Source: Prinia subflava (Eukaryota; Chordata; Aves; Passeriformes; Cisticolidae). From it: DNA of 64,000 bases. Below, piece by piece: positions 54,770 through 64,000 of this stretch. Numbering within the stretch: position 1 is the first letter of the stretch; each line of letters begins with the position of its first letter. The notes under the pieces are model-generated. The model ran no database searches. It was not told the origin of the DNA and worked only from the letters and a program-made list of their open reading frames with translations. The stretch lies in the NCBI RefSeq assembly GCF_021018805.1, contig NC_086247.1, forward strand, positions 1,069,501-1,133,500, written 5' to 3'. The translations under genes and the position numbers were made by a program.

Positions 54770-55600
54770 CTTTATCGATTCCATGGAAAGGAGGGACTCA
54801 GGATCAGTGCTGGGAAGAGCTGGATCAGTGAGAAAGATGCTGAGGATATTTTGTGAGCAGGATTTTAAGGAATGAGAGGAAACCTGGAGTTTCCACCCTT
54901 CACCCTCAGGAGCGACGGAGGGATCCAGGCGGAAAGGAAAAGCATCGAAGCCTGGCTTGTTTTTCCTCCCCTTCAGTTTTCTCCCAGTTTGGAAAGTTTA
55001 TTTCCGAGGGAGAAGAGCGGAGCAGCTTTTTTTCCAGCCTGGAGTGGTGTTAATTGGTTTTTGTTTGAAATATTTACGGGATGGGAACATCAGGGATGAG
55101 GTGCTCTCCCTCTAAGTGGCCTTGACAGGTGACATTCCCTGGCAGCTCCAAGTCCCCGCAGTGCAGTTGGGTGGATTTGAGAAGTGCTGACTCTCCAAAT
55201 AAACTGGGTTTATGGATTGGCCTCAGTCTTGTCCTAAATCCTGTTTTCTTCTGGATTTCATGGGAATGTTCCCTGTGGACTGGTCATGGATTGGGATCTT
55301 TGGAAGTTTTCAGGTTGATTCGTCTAAAATACGGTGCTAAAATCATAGAATTTAGGGAAAGGTTTTAATCTTAGAAGTCAGATCTGAGGATTGGTGGGAT
55401 CTCACTGTCCCAGCACAAGGAGAAGGTGTGGTTTTAGGGACTGGAATGTGTTTGGAATGTGGGGGTGGCCCTGGAAACAGCTGGGAAGTAACAGAGGACC
55501 ACAGTGAGCCAGAGTCCGTGACAGCAAATCTGCACCTGGAAATGTGGGAATCTCTTGGAAAAGAGTTTTAAAGGAATCTGTGCTCTATCATTTATCTTTT
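54770..55600 (+). other. ZC3H3 intron 3, unique sequence
   Basis: No repeat family or gene is recognised. Confidence 0.45.
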
Positions 55601-55604
55601 TGGC

Positions 55605-55735
55605 CTTTTCCAGGCCAGGTTGGACAGGACATGGAGCAACCTGGGATAGTGGGAGGTGTCCCTGCCCATGGCACAGGAGTTGGAATGTCTTGGGGCTGCA
55701 TTCCAACCCTGAACCATTCCACGATTCTGTGAATT
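55605..55735 (+). mobile_element. CR1 3'-end fragment
   Basis: Sense: ttttccaggccaggttggac, caacctgggatagtgggagg, ccattccacgattctgtg. Confidence 0.88.
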
Positions 55736-55739
55736 TCTT

Positions 55740-57170
55740 TTTTTCCCTGTGGAACATTTTTGTCCTGGAGTCTCCAGAGGAAGCGTGTCCCTCCTCCAAA
55801 GGAAGTGTGTCCCTTCTCCCAGAAATCTGAAAACTGAGGGGCTTGGCCAGAGGGATACTTGGAGCAAACTTCCCTGTGTGTCCACTGGGATATTTCTTTC
55901 CCGTGCTCTTGTGCCGCCCGTGTTGTTTCCAGCCCTGGGAAGCTGCTGCGTGTATCCAGCACGTTCCTCTGGAATGTGGTAACCCCATTCCTTGGGAATA
56001 CAATTTGAGCTATGACATAATCCCTGGAGCAAGTGAGGAGCCATTAGCAGCTTCTTCCTTACGGCAGTTGGTGGAGCTGAGCTGTGCCTTGGGATTCTGC
56101 TCATTCCTGGGTATTTTCTCAGGCTCCAAACTCCGACAGGTGGCACCCTGGAATGACTGGGCAGGGAATTCTGTTTTAAATCATTCAGCACCTCGGAATG
56201 GCTTCCCATGTTTGTCTGAATTGTAGTGTTGACCTCCAGAATTCCTTAGGAATATTCCCTTAATTGGCTCCGTGCAATGGGGGAATCCCATCCCGGAGCG
56301 GGGCGGTACCTGTATCCCATCTGCTACCCAAAAGATCCCACCTTGGGAAAGGGAAAATTGGGATAAATGAGAAGGAGAAGGAGGTTGAGGTGGTCCCAGC
56401 TTGGATTACAGCTGGGTCACAAGTGTCGGAAAATATTTACGGAGGAGATCTGGGACCATGTGGATGTGCTCCATGGATTCAGTGCGTTCCAAGCTGATGC
56501 ATCCTGCAATCCTTCAAACTGGTTGGGATGTGGATGTGATCCATGGATGAGCGTCTCCTCTCTCTGCCCAGCTTTCCCTTTGAAAATTTGGGGTAAAAAT
56601 TAAATAATTTGGGATGTTAACGAGGGATCTTGGAGCACTTCATGTGAAAATCTGCTGGTGTGGGAAAAAAGGACTGGAAGGAGGAACGCTGGCATTTCCC
56701 TTTTAAACTGGGAATCAGAGAACTGTTGGATTGATGTGGCCAAAACACTGCTTATCCCAGCTATCCCTGCTGTCAGCCAGGCTCTTTCCTGGGATTTTCT
56801 TGGAGTTTCCATGTCTAGAAGCAAATATATGTTTGATTTCTGTGAGAATCTCTGCTCAATCCTTCATCATCCCATTCCTGGGGGATTTTTGGCTGCTTCT
56901 TCCACACCTCTGGAGCAAGGGACAAGATGAAGTGGTTTGGAAGTTTATCCCTAAAAATCTTGGTTTTAGAGTCCTGAGAGAAGGGGAATTGCATGTGAGA
57001 AGTAAAAAGCATAAGGTGAAGGTCAGGGAAGAGAGAAAAATGGGATGTCCACCTATGGGATGTTCCTGGTATCCTGGTCATGGAGCCAGCATGGAAAACA
57101 GGAGCTGGGAAGCAGCAGCATCTCCACAATTCTCCCTCCTTGCTACCTCTAGGAGCTCCTTTCCACGGGT
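55740..57170 (+). other. ZC3H3 intron 3, unique sequence
   Basis: No repeat family or gene is recognised. Confidence 0.45.
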
Positions 57171-57174
57171 GAAA

Positions 57175-57560
57175 GGAGAGGGAATGGATTAAAAATTCCA
57201 TAATTAGCACAGCCAGGGCTCTGCTCCAGGCTGCAGCCGGCATTAATTAGTTACCCCAACAATTATGGCATTGTTAGGAAAAATCACCTCATTCAAGCTC
57301 TTTTCTTTTGGATTTGTTTGGCACCTCCTGGGATGGGATCCCGGACAATGACTGCGGGATGCTGAGCAGCTGCCGGTGGAGTGATCCCATTAAAATATGG
57401 AGATCTGATCTCTGATCCAATTCCGGCTCCGAAGACTATCCCAGGAAATCGTTTTGTTGCTCCCAAGAGCATCTCCAGCTCCAGTGTCACGTTGTCACCC
57501 CTTGGAATAGGCTGAGTTATGGCTGTTGTTATTTAAGGAGAAATATTAATGGACCATTTC
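57175..57560 (+). promoter_or_regulatory. Candidate short conserved noncoding element
   Basis: Repeat-free block with attccataattagcacagcc, ggcattaattagttacccc and caattatggcattg. TAATTA-rich; weaker evidence than the two larger blocks. Confidence 0.3.
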
Positions 57561-58129
57561 CTTTTAATCCCGTAACTCTTCCTGATTTTCCCTCCTGTAA
57601 ACCTGCTTTTCCTTCTGCTCTCCCTTGCAGCATTCCCTGCTGGATTTCAGTGGAGGAACAGGAAATTTCCCCCCTCTAAAATGCACTTTATTATCTTTAT
57701 TTGCTCTTGGATTCTGGGTCACTGTTTCCTTCCCTCCCTGACACTTCCCAGGGACAAATGAATCCTTGTGTTGTTCATCAGCTCTTGGGAATTGTTGGGA
57801 ACGCTCCAAGTATTTTACACCTATAATGGAAAATAATAAGTGCTGCTTTCCTGGGTTTTTGTGGGATTTCAGGGAATTTTTGTGCAGTGGAGGAGCAGAG
57901 GTTGAGGAAGTGATTCCTGTGATTCCTTGGAATGGTGCTGATTGCGTTGCAGCCAAGCTTTGACACTGGGAATATTCAACATTTGTGAGAATATTTGTGT
58001 CTGGATTTGGTCCTGTAAACAAACCTCCTGTGAATAATTGTCCTGATTTAGTAAAATTTAGGATTTATTTCCAAGTGGCGGTTTGGCAATCCAGGAAAAT
58101 AAAGCCCTGCCTCATCCAGAGGATGGGCA

Positions 58130-58585
58130 GAGAAAGGTTTGGGAATTTTGAAGGTCATCCACTTCCAACCCCTGCCATGGGCAAGGACACCTTCCACTAT
58201 CCCAGGTTGCTCCAAGACCCATCCAACCTGGCCTTGGACACTTCCAGAGATCCAGGGGCAGCCACAGCTTCTCTGGGAATTCCATTCCAGGGCCTCACCA
58301 CCCTCACAGGGAAGAATTCCTTCCCAAAATCCAATCCAATCCTATCCTCTGGCCATTCCCTGTGTCCTGTCCCTCCATCCCTTGTCCCAAGTCCCTCTCC
58401 AGCTCTCCAGGTGTCCCTTTAGGCCCTGGAAAGTGCTCCAAGGTCTCCCTGGAGGCTTTCCTTTTCCAGGCTGGACATTCCCAACTCTCCCAGCCTGGCT
58501 CCAGCCCTCGGAGCATCTCCGTGGTCTCCTCTGGACTCACTCCAGGACACCCAAGCATTGGGATGGAGCTGGAATTAGAACCAAG
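58130..58585 (-). mobile_element. CR1 3'-end copy
   Basis: Antisense: acttccaacccctgccatgg, accttccactatcccaggtt, to atctccgtggtctcctctgg. It lacks the terminal tail and has a small deletion after ctctggccattcc. Confidence 0.9.
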
Positions 58586-58589
58586 GTTA

Positions 58590-59990
58590 TGACCCCACAT
58601 CCCAAGGTCCTGGCAGGTCCTTGGGCTCAGTGGGTCCAGGAAGGTCTGGAATGATGCTCCAGAATATTCTTCCATCCAGTTTTTCCATGTAACAGGAATA
58701 TTTGCAGGTGTGAAGTGCCAGAGTGCAGGTACAGGAGAGTGCAGGAGAGGGAAGATCTTCCTCTTTGCTCTGGGATTACTTAGAGGAATTGGAATCCTGC
58801 TAATTAAGACTTATTTCCCCCCTGTGCTAGTCCATATATTATTATTTTCCAGTGGAGGAAAATAATTGGAATTCTTCTGTAGCCACGAACAGAAAAGAAC
58901 ATTCTAAGAGCATCCCAGGGATTTTTGATGTGACATTTGTGGTTCTTATTCCTTTGAGTGACATTTATACATCTCCAGAGATTGTCTCATCCCACAGCTC
59001 CAGGATCAGCCCACGGAAAAGGAACAAGGAATGTCCTGAACTGCTCCTTTCCAGGGCTGTGCCTTGGGTTTCACTTCTGGAAGTTGGTTTGGGCAGGAAA
59101 TATTCCCGCTGAAATCCTTAACGAAAACACCTGCTCCGAGTCATCATCCTTCCCCTTTTCCATCTCTTGTGTCCATATATAACAGCAGGAGTGATGAAAA
59201 TTCCCAATTAACTGCCTGTGAGAAAACGAGGGAATGCCAGCTGTGAGCAAGCCACTTCTCCCTCCCTAGGGACAGAGTAACCTTATCCCATTCCCAACTT
59301 TCCTCCCAATACTCCCAAGCAGGGGGGGATCGCTTGTGAGGGAGGACAGGGAGAAGGCACACCAAGAAAAAAAGGGGAAAAACGGGAAACAAGAGGAACT
59401 CCAAGCACAGGTTTGTCCCGGCGTGCCGGATCTATCTTTACCCTCCTTGGCTCGGGATAGCTCTTGGATTTGTCGAGTCCCTACGGAAACATCCGCCCTG
59501 GCATCCGACTCACGCCGGGAACGCCTGCCCTGGCTCGGCCTCCGCTCCGCAGCCTCGGGGAGCTCCTCGCTCCTCTCACAGGTGCCTTTCCCATTTTAAG
59601 ATTTGGTTCGGATGCATCGAATTGATGGAATTCGTCATGGGAGGCTCCAGGCAAGATGTGATTCCCATAAATTAAAAGAGCATCCCGAGCCTGGAGAGGG
59701 TTGGAGATCGGGGGCTCTTGAGGCCAACAGGGAATCATGTGGGATTCGATTCCTGACACCTCCCGGGGTAATTTTTGCGGATGATCTCATCCCGACCCTG
59801 TTGTTGATTTGCCACTTGGCTCGTCTAATTCCTTGTGGATTGATCCCTCTTCCCTCGTCTGTCATTCCATGAGGGCTGGGGAGGAGTTGGGGAGGTGATG
59901 GAGGATGGGTGTTGTTGCTGTGCTCCCTTCTTCCTTTTCCCGGGATAAAATCCCTGCTTACTGTCCAGCTTGGTGGCTGTCGCCTTCCTA
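58590..59990 (+). other. ZC3H3 intron 3, unique sequence
   Basis: No repeat family or gene is recognised. A CpG-richer patch lies at about 59410-59560. Confidence 0.45.
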
Positions 59991-59992
59991 AA

Positions 59993-60215
59993 ATCCTGGA
60001 ATAATTTGGGTTGGAAAGGACCTTAAAGCTCATCCAGTTCCACCCCCTGCCATGGGCAGGGACACGTTCCACTCTCCCGGGCTGTTCCAAGCCCCCTCCA
60101 ACCTGGCCTGGAAAATTCCAGGGATTGGGACTCCACAACTTCTCCAGGTTCCTGCGCATCTCCCTCAAAAAGCAGAGCTGGTGGTGGGGAGAATCCCTGG
60201 AAGTTGTGTCATTAT
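59993..60215 (-). mobile_element. CR1 3'-end copy, left arm of an inverted pair
   Basis: Tail ggaataatttgggttggaaa at the left, body to about 60215. Confidence 0.88.
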
Positions 60216-60254
60216 TGGGTCTGATCCCAGAGCTTCTTTTGCCTTTCTTCACTT

Positions 60255-60530
60255 TAAGTGCAGTGCCAGGACACAGGGAATGGCCTCCCACTGCCAGAAG
60301 GGAGGATTAGATGGGATATTGGGAAGGAATTCCTCCCTGGGAGAGTGGTGAGAAGCAGGGATGGAATTCCTAGAGAAGCTGCCTCGTCCCTGGAAGTATC
60401 CAAGGCCAGGCTGGATCGGGTTTGGAGCAACGTGGGATAGTGGAAGGTGTCCCTGCCTGTGGCAGGGGTTGGAATTCCATGATCTTGAAGGTCCTTTCCG
60501 ACCCAAACCATTCCATAATCCTATAATTTG
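60255..60530 (+). mobile_element. CR1 3'-end copy, right arm of an inverted pair
   Basis: Sense: gtgccaggacacagggaatgg through tggagcaacgtgggatagtg, tail cgacccaaaccattccataa. Confidence 0.92.
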
Positions 60531-60534
60531 GAGT

Positions 60535-63485
60535 CTGGACATTCCAGTCTGGCTCTGGTACCACCTTGCTGCCTGCAGTGCCAAGAACTTCCCAGGTGCC
60601 ACTTCCCAAAGGTGTTATTCCAACACACACCCACACCTACAAATCCAAATCCCCGTTCCCTTTTTTATTTTGTTCCCCAAAGCTCCCAAACAAATGGGAA
60701 GCTCCCGGTCAGAATCTGCAGCTGTTCCTGAGCTCAGGCTGGTGGTGAAACAAGTGGGATGGGGTGGGGTTTATTTTCCCTCCCCTTTTCCCCGCTGGGA
60801 ATGCCACAGGGCTGGATAATTCCAGGTGTCTGATTAGCCACGCTTAATTAAGAGCTGGGGATCTTGGAACGAGCCTGATGGACTCAGCCGAAGGAAGCCT
60901 GGAGGGAAAGCTCAGCTCATTCCCTGTGGGAATGTCAGCTCCAGGCTGCCCAGTCCCTTGCAATTGCTGTGTCTTCATCTTCCCAATTCCATGGTTTTCG
61001 TAGAATAACCAGTTGGGAAAGGTGTTCTGAGAGCTTGAGGAAGTAGCAGAGTTGTTGCTGACAGTGGGGTGGGACATTTCTGTGCCCCATGGAAAGCGTG
61101 GTGTGGGATTTGGGATTTGGGATAAACCAGGGCTGCTGCCTGTGTAAAACCAGGGATTTTTGGCTCCTTAAATTTCACCAGGAAAACCCTTTCCGCCACC
61201 AACCAAGACATCTGTGGATGCTCCTCCAGCTCTATCCTGTGTCAGGATATTCCCTTTCCACCCCTTTCCTGGGATGGATCCTTCACCTTGGCAGCTCCCT
61301 GAGGCAGGAGCAGCCTTTTCCTTGTATTTCTGTGCCTCATTGGCTCCATCTGTTCCCACTCTCTGGCTTCAAACCTATTTCTTTTGGCTTTTCCCTGTTT
61401 TCCCCCTTCCACTTTCCCATTTAATCGTAGCCGTGTTGTTGGACTCAGCATTTTCCCAGTTCTGAAATGTGGGAAGAGATTTGGGAGATGGGTCGGTGAA
61501 TAAACCCCCCTCTGAGGGTTTGAGCAAGACCGCATCCCAAAGGGATCCTTTTGGGATGATTTTTAGGGATAACTGGACTCAGCACCAGCAGCTTCCCTGG
61601 AGAGCTTAATTCTGTGTGTGTCACTCCAGCAAAACAAGAAGGGATCTTTTCCCTGTATTCCTTGTTCTGGGATAGATTGTTTCCCTGTATTCCTTGGTTT
61701 GGGGTTTGATTACACCAATTTCCCAGTTGGAAAGGAAAATTGGGAGGGATAAAATTTGGAGCCTGTACTGCGAAGTTTAAAATTCCCGGATGCGTTTTTC
61801 CCTTTCTTCTCCAATTCTTTACAAAGAATATTCAGGCACAGGTGTGGAAATCATGGGAAGAAATTGATTTTTCCTTCCGTCCTTTTCCTGTTGGGATAGG
61901 GAAAAGCAGGATCTGGCACCAGGACCTGCCGTGGTACCCTCTAGGGGGCACGATGCCTCCGCTGTTTTTCCGGAGAAAGGTTTTTTTTTCCGTAGGGAAA
62001 AACGAACTGAGAGTTACAAGAAGCAGCAAAATATCCGTGTGTTCAGCAGGAATCGTAGCCGGGCCAGAGCTGCTTGGAATTTCCCCCGGCAGCAGTGCCC
62101 TGCCTTCATTTTTGTGGGACTTTTCAGGGTAAATTTGGGTTTAATCCCTAATCCTGCCCATCAATCCTGAATGAAGTGAGGTGTATCCTGCCTCCTCTTT
62201 AAACCCTCTGGGGTCTCCGTGCATGCTGGATAATTTGGGATATCCTGGATAACCTGTAAGGTGCAAGAATTGAATTTAAACCCCGTGTTGTTTTTTTAAC
62301 TCCTTCATTCCCGGTATTCCTGAGCTATCGGGAGTGAGAGCGGAATAAGACGCTGAGAAAATCATGCTCTGTAAAAAAAAACCCCTTTGGGAATAAATCC
62401 TGTTTTCCAGTGCTCCTGTAATTACCTTTTCTCCCTCCGTGTGGGATTCCTGCCTTAGGGACAGAGCTGGGGTTGCTTTTGTGCTGCCTCTGGGATGTTT
62501 TCCCACACGGAGCCGATTCCTATCCCGTTAATTGATTCCCAAGACCGGCGAGTTGACCGGGAATTTTTTTATTGGACCGGATTATTTTATTTCCCTGCCT
62601 TCCCAAAACTTTTGCTCTGTCCTTAACCACAATTAACTAATTCATTCCTGCCTTGATTGCTCCACAAAGAGAGGGAGTGGGGTGGCATCACCTCCGGACC
62701 CTCTGGAGCAGCACAACAGCGGGAAAGGCTCCGTCGGGAGATCAAATCCATCTTTTTCAATTGGTCCCTGCCGACCTGGATTTCTTGGATTTTGTGGCAA
62801 AGAGCTTTGTGCCAGAGTGACCAAATTAAGAAGTGAGGGGATCCCTGTAAAGGATAAAAATGGGATGTGCATGCCTGGTTTTTCATTGACAAAAATTCGG
62901 GATTTAAAAAATAATCCCAAACCACCTTCAGTTATGATTTGAGTAAAATGGGAACAATCCCTTTTTATGACATAAAATTCCTTCTGCAAAATAAAAAAGC
63001 AACCTCCAAACCCTCATTTTTCCCTGAAATATCCTCTGGCTGGGATTTTTTTTTCCTTTTTTCCCTCTTTTATACATATCCAGGAGGGTTTTGTTCCGGA
63101 GGGGGGAATGTTGAGGCACAAGCTCCGTGCTGGAACACTGCTCCAGCCCGATCCTGCTGCATCTGCTTCCCTCTGCCTCATCCTTCTCCAGTTTTCCTGC
63201 TGGGTCAGGATTTTTCCGGCTCGTAATCATTCCAGCAGATGGTGGGATAAAGGGATGCTGACCAGGAAATTACCTGGGAGCCGGGAGCAGCGGCACCTTT
63301 ATGTCACAGAATGCTAAAAATCTGTTTTCAGCACGGCTTGGCTTGTTGAGGGAGGGCACGGATTTGTGGAAAAGAGTGGGAAAAGCTCTCCAGCTCTTTT
63401 CTGGGAATCAGGATAAGGTTTTTTTTTGGGGGGGGAAAAGGCTGAATTGGTGATTTAAACCTGCTCTGGTGATGATTTAAGGTGG
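60535..63485 (+). other. ZC3H3 intron 3, unique sequence
   Basis: No repeat family, gene or RNA is recognised. Confidence 0.45.
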
Positions 63486-63487
63486 GG

Positions 63488-64000
63488 GTTGGTGATGTCC
63501 TGCAAAGTTCCCACAGGGAAAATCGGCTGCTCCTGCAACTTAATTTCCTGGAATTTCATGTGGGAGAGTGAGATCTCTAAGAAATTCCTGGTGGAGTAGG
63601 GCAGAACCTTTGGGATTTGTTGTCCAGTCAGGAAAACTGGGCTATCCTGTGGATTCCGGCATTTGGTGTTTGGTGTAGGAGAGTGGGATCTCCAGGAGAT
63701 TCCCATAAAAACAGGGCAGACCCTTTGGGATGTATTGTCCTGCCGGGAAAACTGGGTTCTCCCATGTTATGTGGCTCCTGGTGTTTGATTTAGGGGAAGT
63801 GAATTCTAGGAGATTCCTGGAAAAGCAGGCAGAACCTTTGGGATGTGTTGTCCAGCCAGGAAAACTGGGCTGTCCTTGGATTCTGGCGTTTGGTGCAGAA
63901 GAACGGGATCTGCAGGAGATTCCCAGAGGAGCAGGGCAGACCCTTTGGGATGTGTCATCCTTCCCGGGAGCACATTTCTCCCAGGATTTTACCCCCCCAA
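63488..64000. repeat. Tandem repeat of about 114 bp at the right edge
   Basis: Four to five copies anchored on gcagaacctttgggatgtg at about 63602, 63716, 63830 and 63936. Each is followed by ttgtccagccaggaaaactg and an aggagattcc block. Runs to the window end. Confidence 0.88.

Noticed and set aside
1..64000. Endogenous retrovirus or LTR element
   Set aside because: No paired LTRs, primer-binding site or gag/pol-like frame was recognised on either strand.
1..64000. tRNA, snRNA or snoRNA genes in introns
   Set aside because: I found no convincing cloverleaf, box C/D or H/ACA arrangement by eye. A covariance-model search would be needed to exclude them.

Overview
The window is vertebrate nuclear DNA and very probably avian. 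It has compact GC-rich gene bodies with GT-AG introns, about 30 copies of the avian CR1 LINE 3' end in both orientations, no SINE or LTR element that I can see, and many minisatellites. The CR1 copies are mostly a young, mutually similar type, which fits a passerine. This rests on reading alone, without a search.

Layout, left to right. (1) 1-1882, minus strand: the first two coding exons of a CYLD-like gene (a paralog of the CYLD deubiquitinase), whose remaining exons lie off the left edge. Upstream of it are two minisatellites (2890-3610 and 3950-4900) flanking a CpG island at 3690-3950. (2) 5265-24088, minus strand: a complete 32-exon phospholipase C-gamma gene. I resolved every splice junction with consistent phase, giving 3,888 nt and 1,295 aa. 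It carries the full PLC-gamma layout: PH, EF region, catalytic X box, split PH holding two SH2 domains and an SH3, catalytic Y box, C2 and a long C-terminal tail. Several of its introns hold minisatellites. (3) 24090-33150: intergenic DNA with CR1 copies, poly(A) tracts, a long purine tract and a minisatellite. (4) 33150-64000, plus strand: the 5' part of ZC3H3 (CCCH zinc-finger, mRNA polyadenylation and export factor), with exon 1 at 33317-33362, exon 2 at 35748-37062 and exon 3 at 38623-38816. The remaining 25 kb is intron 3, full of CR1 fragments with some AT-rich CR1-free islands that look like conserved noncoding elements.

The most interesting points are two. First, the PLC-gamma gene appears to be neither PLCG1 nor PLCG2. 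It mixes diagnostic residues of both, has an unusual tail, and sits between a CYLD paralog and ZC3H3, in the position expected for a third ohnolog of the MAFA/MAFB/MAF paralogon that mammals lack. Second, exon 1 of ZC3H3 together with its 5' splice site has been amplified about 12-fold as a minisatellite immediately downstream of the real exon, creating an array of competing splice donors.

The genes do not form an operon-like unit. CYLD-like and PLC-gamma are signalling genes on the minus strand, and ZC3H3 is divergently transcribed 9 kb beyond the PLC-gamma start.
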